The notes beneath the pieces are model-generated. The model saw only the letters and a program-made list of their open reading frames with translations, was not told the DNA's origin and ran no database searches. The translations under genes and the position numbers were made by a program. Source: an uncultured Bacteroidales bacterium (lineage in GTDB: Bacteria; Bacteroidota; Bacteroidia; Bacteroidales; UBA932). From it: 64,000 nucleotides of DNA. The first letter of the stretch is position 1. Each line of letters opens with the position of its first letter. The DNA lies in assembly GCA_947179325.1 (NCBI GenBank), contig CAMXAU010000008.1, positions 39,061 to 103,060 on the forward strand, read 5' to 3'. Positions 18,544 to 27,090 of the stretch are shown here, one piece after another.

Positions 18544-18718
18544 CCTGATTTAATTGTATTAGTGCTTCCGCAGCCTGCCGTGCCAGTCCTTTCTGCCCTG
18601 GTCTTCCATGGCTGGCGGCAGTGTCTTTGCCGCCATGCTGTCTTTGTGTCTTATGTTTGGCCAATGAATCACCGGGCCTGCCATCTGTTTTGGTGCTCAG
18701 TCCCGGTGAAACGGCCGG
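18544..18718 (-). promoter_or_regulatory. Structured 5' leader of the MATE gene (candidate regulatory RNA)
   Basis: Reading the minus strand, GGCC, then CACCGGG, pair with downstream CCCGGTG and GGCC to form a nested stem (about 18717-18660), and a second strong hairpin GGCGGCA/TGCCGCC follows at 18634-18614. No open reading frame explains it. I could not match it to a known riboswitch class. Confidence 0.35.
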
Positions 18719-18726
18719 CAAAGATA
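18719..18726 (-). promoter_or_regulatory. Candidate -7 element for the MATE gene
   Basis: Minus-strand TATCTTTG; a GTTG at 18751-18748, 21 bases upstream, is a weak -33. Confidence 0.5.
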
Positions 18727-19051
18727 CGGCTTTCCGCTGTCAGGTGCAACCCGCCGCGCCATGTATATTATTCCTCTGGTTACTCTTGCCATTTGTGTAT
18801 CTTATTGTCATTATATAAGGAAACAGTGTTGATTTTTCTTTGGCTTTGGGGCGATGCGTTTTGTTGACCGCGTGGATTATGATGAAAATATCCGTTTCAG
18901 TCTCAAAAGCGGGCGCAGGTTGGGATTTACCACACAGGAGGTTTTGCATAAATATCAGCCCGGTTTGTAGGCTGATGTAAGCATCGTCAAATGTACATTG
19001 TTAAAACATGATGTGTAATCGGTGATTGCCTTTAAATTGGGAAATAGTAGT
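18727..19051. other. Intergenic stretch between the MATE promoter and the peptidase promoter, no gene seen
   Basis: About 325 bases. Short open frames exist but none has a convincing start, composition or homology that I recognise. It is flanked by divergent promoters. Confidence 0.5.
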
Positions 19052-19059
19052 TATATTTG
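19052..19059 (+). promoter_or_regulatory. Candidate -7 element for the C1B peptidase gene
   Basis: TATATTTG, 113 bases before the ATG. The only TTG-like -33 is 23 bases upstream (ATTG at 19025-19028). Confidence 0.45.
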
Positions 19060-19172
19060 CTGTCCGGTGGCGGCGGACGTGGGCCATGTTGTGTGCCACT
19101 GGCCAAGATGGCATTCCGGATCAGGATGGCATTCCGGACCGTGCATTGATAAATTCTAAAAACACAGATATT

Positions 19173-20639
19173 ATGAAAAAAGTACTTATTGCAGCTGCCC
19201 TTTTGGCGGCGTCAGTCTTCCCTGCTATGGCTCAGCAGAGGGCCGGAAGCGTGGAGGGAGGCATCTCTCCGGAAATGCTGGAGCAGATAAGCAAGGGTTA
19301 TGCAAATACCCCTGCTGACCGTGCAGTCAAGAATGCCCTTGCTGGAACAGCAATCAATGTCCTGGCTGTCAACTCCGAAAACGCAGCCATGATTGACACA
19401 CATTTTTCAGACCGGGTGAGGACCAAGGGCATCACGGACCAGAAATCTTCCGGACGCTGCTGGCTCTTCACTGGACTGAACGTCCTCCGTGCCAAGATGA
19501 TTGACAAATATGGGCTTGCAGCCTTCGAGTTTTCCCAGAATTATCTGTTCTTCTATGACCAGCTTGAAAAATCCAATCTTTTCCTCCAGGGCATAATCGA
19601 CACCAGGGAACTTCCTGCAGACGGCAGGACTGTCGACTGGCTGTTCTCCAATCCTCTCAGTGACGGCGGACAGTTCACCGGAGTGTCCAACCTTGTCACC
19701 AAATACGGTGTTGTCCCTTCGGATGTGATGCCTGAGACATTCTGCAGCAACAACACTTCCCAGATGGCAATGCTCCTGAAACTGAAACTCCGTGAGGACG
19801 GACTGAGGCTGCGCGGTTCGTGGTCTGATTCTGTCGCCGCTGCCGGAAAACTGTCTAAAAAGTCACGTGAGACGGCCCTTGCAAATGCGGAAAAGGAACT
19901 CCGGAAGATGAAGACTGAAATGCTTTCTGAGATATATCATTTCCTTGTGCTGTGCCTCGGTGAGCCTCCTGTGGAGTTTGAATGGGCGATGTATGACAAG
20001 GATGACAAACTGGTGAGCGTCAAGGAATATACGCCAAAGTCGTTCTATGCCGAATATATAGGAGAGGATCTTGAAAACAACTATATCATGGTGATGAACG
20101 ACCCTTGCCGTGAATATGGGAAGGTCTATGAAATCGAATATGACCGCCATGTGTATGACGGACATAACTGGCTTTATATCAATCTTCCGGTGGAACGCAT
20201 CAAAGAAATGGCCATCGCTTCCATCAAGGACAATACTGCCATGTATTTTTCATGTGATGTCGGAAAATTCTTCAGCCGCACCAAGGGTACCCTTGACCTT
20301 GCGAATTATGACTATGAGTCGCTTTCCGGATTTACTTTCGGGATGGACAAGAAGGAGAGGGTCCAGACTCATGCCAGCGGTTCGTCCCATGCGATGACCC
20401 TTATTGCAGTTGATGTTGACAAGGAGTCTGGGCTTCCGGTGAAATGGATGGTGGAGAACAGCTGGGGACCTTCCTCTGGCTACAAGGGATGCCTGATCAT
20501 GACAGACGAGTGGTTCAATGAGTATATGTTCCGTCTCGTGCTGGAGAAGAAATATGTTCCGCAGGATATCCTTGACATGCTGAACCAGGAACCGGTTGCT
20601 CTCCCTGCATGGGACCCGATGTTCCTTCCGGAGGAGTAA
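19173..20639 (+). CDS. Secreted C1B cysteine aminopeptidase (bleomycin hydrolase family)
   Basis: The papain-type triad is visible: Cys96 in SSGRCWLF, His406 in SSHAMTLI and Asn429 in VENSWG. The length of 488 residues and the motif set fit aminopeptidase C/bleomycin hydrolase, self-compartmentalised hexamers that trim peptides. A signal peptide (MKKVLIAAALLAASVFPAMA) marks export to the periplasm, unlike the cytoplasmic PepC of Gram-positives. The open frame extends upstream to 19026, but the signal peptide defines the start at 19173. Single gene with its own terminator. Confidence 0.93.
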   Translation: MKKVLIAAALLAASVFPAMAQQRAGSVEGGISPEMLEQISKGYANTPADRAVKNALAGTAINVLAVNSENAAMIDTHFSDRVRTKGITDQKSSGRCWLFTGLNVLRAKMIDKYGLAAFEFSQNYLFFYDQLEKSNLFLQGIIDTRELPADGRTVDWLFSNPLSDGGQFTGVSNLVTKYGVVPSDVMPETFCSNNTSQMAMLLKLKLREDGLRLRGSWSDSVAAAGKLSKKSRETALANAEKELRKMKTEMLSEIYHFLVLCLGEPPVEFEWAMYDKDDKLVSVKEYTPKSFYAEYIGEDLENNYIMVMNDPCREYGKVYEIEYDRHVYDGHNWLYINLPVERIKEMAIASIKDNTAMYFSCDVGKFFSRTKGTLDLANYDYESLSGFTFGMDKKERVQTHASGSSHAMTLIAVDVDKESGLPVKWMVENSWGPSSGYKGCLIMTDEWFNEYMFRLVLEKKYVPQDILDMLNQEPVALPAWDPMFLPEE

Positions 20640-20693
20640 TGCTATATTGAAAATCTGGTGATAAGGCCGAGGCCGGCCACACTGGAAACGGAA

Positions 20694-20727
20694 AAAGGGG
20701 CTTGGCTAAACTTGTTAGCCGGCCCCT
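20694..20727 (+). terminator. Terminator of the C1B peptidase gene
   Basis: AAAGGGGC..GGCTAA pairs with TTAGCC..GCCCCTTT around a short loop, 55 bases after the stop. Confidence 0.75.
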
Positions 20728-20866
20728 TTGTGTAAAATGTCTCGTGTGGAATGTTTCGCTTTGCACAATGCATCTGCAGTCAGCTGGAGGTCTGGAGCCC
20801 GATATAGTTGTAAAATTGCTTATTGTTGAATATATTCGCAATGGAATTTTAAAAGAGGATATATTT

Positions 20867-21385
20867 ATGCTAAAGAGATTAGTTGTAGCAGCAGTGGCCA
20901 TGATGTCTTCATATATGGCTTTCGCACAGTATCAGCAGGACTTGTTTTCACAGAGTAAAGCAGACAAGGTTGAATATATGACCTATTCAGGAGGGCGTCT
21001 CTATCTTGGAGGACGTATGATTGCGGATGAATATGCGTGGGAGCATATCGGACGTGAACTGTATGAGACTACATACCGTGGTGCAAGGATGCAGTACCGT
21101 GCAGGAAAGGCTATGACTATTGTAGGCTCCTGTCTGACTGGACTCGGCCTTGGCCTTATGATTGGAGGCGTTTCTGCAGATGACGAGTATGCGGTAGCTG
21201 CCGGAGCAGTGTCCTTTGCCTTGGCGCAGCCTGTCCTTGGAGGCGGAATCGCATTTCTCTGTGTCGGAAAAGGACGTCTCAACTGGCTTGCACAGGAGTA
21301 TAACTACAATGCCGGCAAGGTACGCCAGCCTCAGCTGTCTTTTGGTGCAACACGCAGCGGATTCGGACTTGCCTTGAATTTCTGA
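20867..21385 (+). CDS. Small envelope protein, function unknown (paralogue of the gene at 27834-28625)
   Basis: The 172-residue protein has a signal peptide (MLKRLVVAAVAMMSSYMAFA) and a central glycine-rich hydrophobic pair of segments (TIVGSCLTGLGLGLMIGGVS and a second around VSFALAQPVLGGGIAFL), ending in LSFGATRSGFGLALNF. The same ending pattern, GATRxGxGLxLNF, and the preceding LxxxAxxYNxN occur in the protein at 27834-28625. The frame opens at 20702, overlapping the terminator, so the ATG at 20867 is preferred. No known family is recognised. Confidence 0.75.
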   Translation: MLKRLVVAAVAMMSSYMAFAQYQQDLFSQSKADKVEYMTYSGGRLYLGGRMIADEYAWEHIGRELYETTYRGARMQYRAGKAMTIVGSCLTGLGLGLMIGGVSADDEYAVAAGAVSFALAQPVLGGGIAFLCVGKGRLNWLAQEYNYNAGKVRQPQLSFGATRSGFGLALNF

Positions 21386-21402
21386 CGGTAATTCCTCTGC
21401 AG

Positions 21403-21424
21403 GTCCGGCTGCCGGACGAGTTTT
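21403..21424 (+). terminator. Short terminator after the small envelope protein gene
   Basis: GTCCGG (21403-21408) pairs with CCGGAC (21412-21417), followed by TTTT. It sits between convergent genes. Confidence 0.55.
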
Positions 21425-22789
21425 CTACAGGAACAGGTTGGTGACAAAGACTGTCACGATTACTATAGGGGCAACATATCTCACCAGAAAACGTACAGCC
21501 GGATAAATCCTTGAATTGAATTTGAGCGTCCCGTTGTTGGTGAATTCCCTGCGGACTATGGCACTGTCCATTTTCCATCCAACGAAAACTGTAAACAGCA
21601 GGCCGCCGAATGTCATCAGGAAATTTGATGTCAGCGTGTCGCAGAAACTGAAGATAGTCATTCCTGATATCCTGAATTCTCCAAGAATACCGAACGATAG
21701 TGAGCATGCTATACCGAGAATCCAGGCGAAGGAGAATATGGCAAGAGTGGCTTTTCTTCGTGACACTCGATGCTCTTCAACCAGATACGCAACTCCTACT
21801 TCAAACATCGATATTGCTGAAGACAGTGCCGCGACAGTTATCGAGATGAAGAATATTACTGCAATGATGCTGGATATAACAGGTGAAACATCGCTCATCT
21901 GTGCAAATATGTAGGGAAGTGTCTCGAAAATGAGTCCTGGGCCAGCCCCTGGTTCCAGCCCTGCAGCGAATACAGCCGGCATAATGGCGAATCCAGCAAT
22001 CAGTGCGAACAGCAGGTCAAATCCAGCCGTGCCGAGTCCTGATACAAAAATGTCTTCCTTCTTCTGCACATACGAAGAGTATGTCAGGATTGTCCCGACC
22101 CCGAGTGAAAGCGAGAAGAACGCCTGTCCCATGGCGGCCGCCACAGCTGTCGGTGTGAGTTTGCTGAAATCAGGTTTCAGCATATAGCTTATGCCCTCTC
22201 CCGCTCCAGGCAGGAATATTGAGTATATCATAATCATCAGCATAAGCATGAAAAGTACGGGCATCGTTATGTTGCTGAACTTCTCTATGCCTTTCTTCAC
22301 ACCTCCAAGTATCACTATGGCGCATCCCATCAGGAATACTGTATGGCAGAGGACCGGCCCTCCGGTGGAGGATGAGAACTGGCTGAATTCCGATGCTGCA
22401 TCTGTTATGCTTCCAGAATGGAACCCATCGCTTATTGACTTGATCAGATATTCAATGCTCCATCCGCCTACAACACTGTAGTATGACAGTATTATTACAG
22501 GGGTGATGACAGTAAGCAGTCCCAGGCTGCTCCATCTTGTGCCAGGCGCGAGCTGCCTGAATGCACCGAAAGTGCTTTTCTGGGTGGCACGCCCGATTAT
22601 AGACTCCGACAGGAAGATCGGCAAGGCAAGGAATACCGAGCATATGACATATACTATTATGAATGCTGCCCCTCCATATTGCCCTGCCATATATGGGAAT
22701 CTCCAAATATTTCCCAAGCCTATCGCAGAGCCGGCCATGGCCATGATCACTGCCAGCCTGCTGCCGAAATTTTCTCTTTTTCTGTCCAT
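21425..22789 (-). CDS. Sodium-dependent neurotransmitter:sodium symporter (NSS/SNF) family transporter
   Basis: The 454-residue LeuT-fold protein begins with the diagnostic SRLAVIMAMAGSAIGLGNIWRF region, where helix 1 forms the Na+ and substrate sites. About eleven hydrophobic helices follow, the usual number for bacterial NSS proteins. They couple Na+ influx to amino-acid or related solute uptake; the exact solute is unknown. It lies 54 bases behind truB on the same strand, so rpiB-truB-transporter could form one transcript. Confidence 0.93.
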   Translation of the reverse strand: MDRKRENFGSRLAVIMAMAGSAIGLGNIWRFPYMAGQYGGAAFIIVYVICSVFLALPIFLSESIIGRATQKSTFGAFRQLAPGTRWSSLGLLTVITPVIILSYYSVVGGWSIEYLIKSISDGFHSGSITDAASEFSQFSSSTGGPVLCHTVFLMGCAIVILGGVKKGIEKFSNITMPVLFMLMLMIMIYSIFLPGAGEGISYMLKPDFSKLTPTAVAAAMGQAFFSLSLGVGTILTYSSYVQKKEDIFVSGLGTAGFDLLFALIAGFAIMPAVFAAGLEPGAGPGLIFETLPYIFAQMSDVSPVISSIIAVIFFISITVAALSSAISMFEVGVAYLVEEHRVSRRKATLAIFSFAWILGIACSLSFGILGEFRISGMTIFSFCDTLTSNFLMTFGGLLFTVFVGWKMDSAIVRREFTNNGTLKFNSRIYPAVRFLVRYVAPIVIVTVFVTNLFL

Positions 22790-22843
22790 TTGATATAAGT
22801 TCGTGTCTTTATGCGGTTACTGGGCCTTGTGCAGTGAGACATC

Positions 22844-23884
22844 TCATTTGGCTGGGGAGCAGATGCTGTCCGTGTTCTGCAAGAGCTTGATTGCCATCTC
22901 TACGCTGACAGCATTCTCCACCCTGAAATCTCCTGACCTGCTTCTCTGCAGGCTGTCCAGATGTGCGCCTGAGCCAAGGGCTTCGCCGAGGTCACGTGCG
23001 AAGGCTCTCACATATGTGCCTTTGCTGCATGCCATCCTTATTTCGGCACGTGGCAGCCCGAGCGCGGAATTGTCTGTCACATTGATACGGGAAGACGCCT
23101 TTGAGACAGGCTCCTGTATTGGACTTACATGATTGTTGCATCCTTCCGTCAGGCTTGCCGGCTTGTCTGAAGCCTGGAAATCGCCCGTTGACGGCTCAAA
23201 TGAAAGCAGCTCCAGCTCTGTGACATTTATCTTTGAGGAACGGATAAGCTCTTTGGCGGCCTCGTCAAAAGTGCCTTCATTGACGGCATTGTCAAGCGCG
23301 TCCTTGCCTGACTCCCTGAAGAGTCTGCGTGCGAGTTCATATGCACGTATGCCGTCTACTGACTTTGCGGAGAATAGCGGTGCAATCTGCTCCTGCTCTC
23401 CGATGAAGCCTTCAAGGGCCTTCCTTATGCCGTCTTCATCAATATGTGCATATGGGAAAAATCTGTCGATCTCTTTTTCAAGGTCGTATGAAGGGGTCGT
23501 CGCCCCGAATGTGATTCCGGCAACATACTCCTTGTCATGCGACTGGAAAGTCTCGGCCATCTTTGTGGCATTTCCTATACATACAAGCAGGACTCCAGTC
23601 GCGAGGGGGTCGAGCGTCCCGGCATGCCCGACTTTCAGGCTCTTTTTCCCGAAATGCCTGATTGCAGCGAATTTCACTTTGCGTATGACATCGGCAGATG
23701 TCCACCTGTAGGGCTTGTCTATAGGTATGACGATGCCTCCGGGATAATCAGCGATGTCGTGCGACAGTCCCGCAGTTCCCGGACTTGCAATGAAAGGCAT
23801 GGCATGGCTGTCCGTCTGCTGTGCAGTATTTCCTGTCTTAAGTATTCCGTCCTTCTCTTGCGGCTTCATGTGCAGATGGGTCAT
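22844..23884 (-). CDS. truB: tRNA pseudouridine-55 synthase TruB with extra internal segments
   Basis: TruB forms pseudouridine 55 in the T loop of tRNAs. The catalytic Asp lies in VGHAGTLDPLATGVLL, after IDKPYRWTSADVIRKVK; APLFSAKSVDGIRAYELAR and CSKGTYVRAFARDLGEALG are further family blocks. At 346 residues it is long. Two non-core segments explain this: extra sequence after YELARRL (about 15 residues more than usual) and about 40 Ser/Pro/Asn-rich residues between ELELLSFEP and the RMACSKGTY strand. The N-terminus also has about 40 extra residues. It starts 3 bases after the rpiB stop. Confidence 0.93.
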   Translation of the reverse strand: MTHLHMKPQEKDGILKTGNTAQQTDSHAMPFIASPGTAGLSHDIADYPGGIVIPIDKPYRWTSADVIRKVKFAAIRHFGKKSLKVGHAGTLDPLATGVLLVCIGNATKMAETFQSHDKEYVAGITFGATTPSYDLEKEIDRFFPYAHIDEDGIRKALEGFIGEQEQIAPLFSAKSVDGIRAYELARRLFRESGKDALDNAVNEGTFDEAAKELIRSSKINVTELELLSFEPSTGDFQASDKPASLTEGCNNHVSPIQEPVSKASSRINVTDNSALGLPRAEIRMACSKGTYVRAFARDLGEALGSGAHLDSLQRSRSGDFRVENAVSVEMAIKLLQNTDSICSPAK

Positions 23885-23887
23885 GTG

Positions 23888-24319
23888 CTATTCCTGGGGA
23901 ATCTTGTTGATGCGCTTGAGATGGCGGCCTCCCTCAAATTCCGTGTCCAGCCATGCGTCCGTAATCTTCAGGACTTCCTCAAACGGGATGAAACGCGCAG
24001 GCATTACCAGTACGTTTGCGTTGTTGTGCTGTTTGACAAGTACGCCTACAGCCTCGCTCCATGCAAGGCCGGCGCGTATGCCTTTGTGCTTGTTCAGGGT
24101 CATTGCCATACCGTTTCCGGTGCCGCAGAATGCCACACCGAGGTCTACTTCACCGTTTTCGACTGCAGATGCAAGCGGATGTGCCACATCCGTATAGTCC
24201 ATGCTGTCCGTCGTGTCAGTGCCGAAATTCACAATTTCATAGCCTTTGCCCGTCAGGTACCCGGACAGGCGGTTCTTATAGTCCACTCCCGCGTGGTCAT
24301 TGCAGATTCCTATTTTCAT
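23888..24319 (-). CDS. rpiB: Ribose-5-phosphate isomerase B
   Basis: RpiB interconverts ribose 5-phosphate and ribulose 5-phosphate in the pentose phosphate pathway. The 143-residue protein shows the LacAB/RpiB signatures CNDHAG near the N-terminus, the catalytic-Cys block GVAFCGTGNGMAM, and NVLVMPARFIPFEEV. The frame includes an upstream TTG at 24325, but the ATG at 24319 gives MKIGICNDHAG. It is the first gene of a tight pair with truB. A candidate promoter lies at 24342-24349. Confidence 0.95.
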   Translation of the reverse strand: MKIGICNDHAGVDYKNRLSGYLTGKGYEIVNFGTDTTDSMDYTDVAHPLASAVENGEVDLGVAFCGTGNGMAMTLNKHKGIRAGLAWSEAVGVLVKQHNNANVLVMPARFIPFEEVLKITDAWLDTEFEGGRHLKRINKIPQE

Positions 24320-24341
24320 CGTCAATTGAATTTAAGCGGCA

Positions 24342-24349
24342 CAAATGTA
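24342..24349 (-). promoter_or_regulatory. Candidate -7 element for rpiB-truB
   Basis: Minus-strand TACATTTG matches TAnnTTTG, 23 bases before the rpiB ATG. No -33 TTTG at the standard spacing. Confidence 0.5.
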
Positions 24350-24413
24350 CAAATAAAACACAATAAGCTGTTTCCTTTCTTATATAAAATGCGGCGTATG
24401 TTGCATATTCGAT

Positions 24414-24600
24414 TGTTGTTCAATGAGTTGTATTTTATGTGCGGCAGGATGTCACCCGCCCCTATATGAGTCTAAGGTGTTTTGCAGTGCGGCACTCCGG
24501 ATTCTCTTTGTTGTTGTGTCAGATGAATTTCGCACTTTTGCCATGAGGCTTTCAACTTCATTTCCTCCGAAATTCACTTTTCCACGGTGCCCGGAGGATT
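24414..24600 (-). pseudogene. Remnant of a LuxR-type gene 3' end plus downstream flank
   Basis: On the minus strand the sequence ending at the TAG of 24464-24462 reads ENPECRTAKHLRLI-stop, nearly the same as the last residues of the LuxR-type protein at 26323-27051 (ACRIAKHLRLI-stop). The similarity continues about 50 bases beyond the stop (CATAAAATACAACTC versus CATAAAATGCAACTC). Upstream of the tail the frame is degraded, with LMAKVR in a shifted frame resembling ILARLR of the intact gene. No complete gene is present in the 370 bases between rpiB and the ATPase gene. Confidence 0.6.
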
Positions 24601-24690
24601 TTTTATTCCATTTTACTAAGATGTTAAAGATTTATTGTCTTGACAATCAATTGTTTGTGTTTTTAAAATTTATCTCGTGGCTATCCATAA

Positions 24691-26034
24691 TTAAAACTTT
24701 CTCTCTGCAATGAACCTCTTGAGGAGGAAGGCCAGGAAGTATGGAAAGGTGTAGAACTTGCCGTTGAAGCCGATGTTCTTGTAGCCGAACTTGATTCCAT
24801 ACTTGATGTCCGGATATTTGTCCTCCTTCAGCAGGTTGTTCAGGGACGCTGTGGCTCCATCTGTTGCCTTGACTTCCACCGGAATGAGTGAGTCTGCATC
24901 TCTCACGAAGAAATCCATTTCAAGAGCAGGTTTGTCACTGTGGTAGTAGTAAAGGTCATATCCTTGTTTTACCATCATGTCACCTATGATGTTTTCATAG
25001 ATTGCTCCTTTGTATGTGCCGAGATTCTTGTTTGCTCTAAGGTCTTCCTGAGCTTCCTCGTCAAGTGATGCGATAAGAAGTCCTGTGTCCTTGAAATAGG
25101 TCTTATAGAGTTTAGGATCATAATTGCCTTTTAGCGGAAGTTCCGGCTGATTGAGACAGTAGCAGATGTTTATTACACCTGCATCTGCAAGCCACTCTAC
25201 GCATCCTATATAGTCTCTGTTGCGAGCATTCTTTCCGATCTTGGTAATCTGGAATCTCTTATTCTCCTTTGCAAGGAATGTGGAGATGTGGTTGTACACT
25301 GCTTTGACTTTAGCTTTATCCAGGCCCTCTACATATTTGGTGATGTCTTCCTCGTAGTCTTTGAGAAGCTGCTTCTGAATAGCGAGTGTACCACTGAAAT
25401 TCTTGTTATTTACGAATGTCCTGACAACTTCCGGCATTCCTCCGATGGTCACGTAATCGCGGAACAGTCTGAAGAGAATATCTGTCTGAAGAGTCGGCAG
25501 TGGCTTTACTTCACGCATGCTCATATAGATACTTTCTATGAAATCCTCCTTATATCCGTTTGCCCATAGGAATTCCTCGAAGTCCATCGAGTGCATCTCG
25601 TAGTCTTCTTTATATCCAACGCTGTTGGACTCAATCTCCTTGTAATTGATTCCCATCAGCGAGCCGGAACAGATGACATCGAATCGGCCGTCAAGTTTGA
25701 AGAACTTCAGAGAGGTTGCACAGTTGGGGCATGCCTGCAGCTCGTCAAAAAAGAAGAGTGTTTCGCCTGGAACGAATTCAAATCCCGGGTTGAGCAGCGA
25801 GATATTTCTGAGGATTGTATCCACCTCAAAACCGTCATTGAAGATATCGCGATACTTCTTCTGCTCTACAAAATTGATTTGAATGACGTGCTTATAGTAC
25901 CCACTGGCAAAGTGTTCAATCGAACGAGTTTTGCCAACCTGACGTGCTCCTTTGATTATAAGTGGCTTTCTATCAGGGTTATTCTTCCAATCCTTAAGGT
26001 ATGTGTCAACCTTTCTTCTAAGCAGATTATCCAT
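24691..26034 (-). CDS. AAA-type ATPase with DUF4143 domain
   Basis: The 447-residue protein has Walker A GARQVGKT at residues 29-36, a Walker B TLFFFDELQ at about 93-101, a sensor-like ICSGSLMG, and a C-terminal DUF4143 region whose EMDFFV...LIPVEVKA resembles a PD-(D/E)xK nuclease core. These ATPases are common, often multicopy, in Bacteroidales and archaea, with unknown function. Base composition is more AT-rich than the neighbouring genes, and similar LuxR-end sequences lie on both sides, which suggests acquisition. Three direct repeats precede it. Confidence 0.9.
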   Translation of the reverse strand: MDNLLRRKVDTYLKDWKNNPDRKPLIIKGARQVGKTRSIEHFASGYYKHVIQINFVEQKKYRDIFNDGFEVDTILRNISLLNPGFEFVPGETLFFFDELQACPNCATSLKFFKLDGRFDVICSGSLMGINYKEIESNSVGYKEDYEMHSMDFEEFLWANGYKEDFIESIYMSMREVKPLPTLQTDILFRLFRDYVTIGGMPEVVRTFVNNKNFSGTLAIQKQLLKDYEEDITKYVEGLDKAKVKAVYNHISTFLAKENKRFQITKIGKNARNRDYIGCVEWLADAGVINICYCLNQPELPLKGNYDPKLYKTYFKDTGLLIASLDEEAQEDLRANKNLGTYKGAIYENIIGDMMVKQGYDLYYYHSDKPALEMDFFVRDADSLIPVEVKATDGATASLNNLLKEDKYPDIKYGIKFGYKNIGFNGKFYTFPYFLAFLLKRFIAERKF

Positions 26035-26072
26035 GTCGCAAATCTTATGTTGTTTACAGCAAAGGTAGCAGT

Positions 26073-26150
26073 TTTCACATAATCCGTACCATTTTAAGGG
26101 TTAAATTTCACATAATCCGCTCTGTTTTGGGCTGAAATTTCACATTTTCC
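26073..26150 (-). promoter_or_regulatory. Three direct repeats upstream of the DUF4143 ATPase gene
   Basis: TTTCACATAATCCG at 26073-26086 and 26106-26119, and the partial copy TTTCACATTTTCC at 26138-26150. Start-to-start distances are 33 and 32 bases, about three helical turns. They lie 39-116 bases upstream of the ATG and may be operators. Confidence 0.6.
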
Positions 26151-26322
26151 TGATTTTGGCGATGTGTGAGTTGTACAAATGACCTTCTCTGATTTACTGT
26201 ACAATGTAATGTTCTTATATATGTGTTATGTAATCACGGGTGCACCTGAAATAACGGCACTTGTGATTGTATATTTGGCTATTGTTCATCGAGTTGCATT
26301 TTATGCACGGCGACATGCCCAC

Positions 26323-27051
26323 CTATATGAGTCTAAGGTGTTTCGCAATGCGGCATGCCTGTGCCGAGTTGGAGGCTCTCAGCCTTGCCAGGATGTTCTG
26401 CCTGTGGCGGCTGACGGTATGCAGACTGATTGACAGCTGTGATGATATTTCTTTGCTTGACATCCCCCTGTCTACAAGAGACAATATCTGCCGCTCCCTG
26501 TCGGACAGTATCCTTGAACTGTTGATGCCCGCCATCGCAATCATTTTTCCGGTAGGGGAATGCACTATTGCCGATATCTGTTCAGACTGCACAGGCGTAT
26601 ACAGGCACAGGGCAAAGCGGATTGCCCTGCCATGAATGAAATAGAATATCCTGTGCATTACGGTCAGGTCCTTGCCCCTGTCATCCTTCATTGTCAGGGT
26701 GCTTTGCATATAATGTTCATCGGCAGCGGCACCGTTCCGGATAAATTCGAAGAAGCATAGTTCTTCAAGCTGTTTCCGCTCAATGTCCTTTTCATGGATT
26801 CTGCATAGGATCTCATCCTCCCATATAGTGTCGAGGCGGTGGTGAGTACCTTTGGCAGCTATGCCAAGTGTGTCCCCGAGACCTCCATAGAAGATGTGGC
26901 TTACCTTGTCTTTCAGGTCACTGAGCACAGCAATTGAATTCTCCGTTGAGGCATATATGAACGCAGTCTCAAGATAGAGGCTGAGCTCAGGCGATGTGCC
27001 GTTTTCCGCAAAATCCTGTATAAGAAGCTTTCTGTCCAGTGTCCTGTTCAT
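26323..27051 (-). CDS. LuxR-type (GerE) helix-turn-helix transcriptional regulator
   Basis: The 242-residue protein has a C-terminal GerE DNA-binding domain from about residue 180 (ILSDRERQILSLVDRGMSSK, then EISSQLSISLHTVSRHRQ). The N-terminal about 180 residues contain no receiver signature that I recognise; their pattern (HHRLDTIWEDEILCRIHEKD) could be a PAS-like sensor. Regulators of this layout in Bacteroidota usually act without a partner kinase. The gene ends exactly at a sequence repeated near 24.46 kb. Its promoter region shares a palindrome with the divergent DUF1349 gene. Confidence 0.87.
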   Translation of the reverse strand: MNRTLDRKLLIQDFAENGTSPELSLYLETAFIYASTENSIAVLSDLKDKVSHIFYGGLGDTLGIAAKGTHHRLDTIWEDEILCRIHEKDIERKQLEELCFFEFIRNGAAADEHYMQSTLTMKDDRGKDLTVMHRIFYFIHGRAIRFALCLYTPVQSEQISAIVHSPTGKMIAMAGINSSRILSDRERQILSLVDRGMSSKEISSQLSISLHTVSRHRQNILARLRASNSAQACRIAKHLRLI

Positions 27052-27090
27052 AATGGTTATTTTTGACTATTGCCGATGGGCCCGGCGGCC

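Noticed and set aside
18640..18718. Possible TPP riboswitch before the MATE gene because of a GGACTGAG segment
   Set aside because: The required second conserved part of the TPP aptamer (CUGAU...GCGUAGGGA type) is missing.
18517..18867. Open frame of 116 codons between the MATE and peptidase genes
   Set aside because: It overlaps the MATE start and leader, has no convincing ribosome-binding site and gives a Cys/Pro-rich translation without family features.
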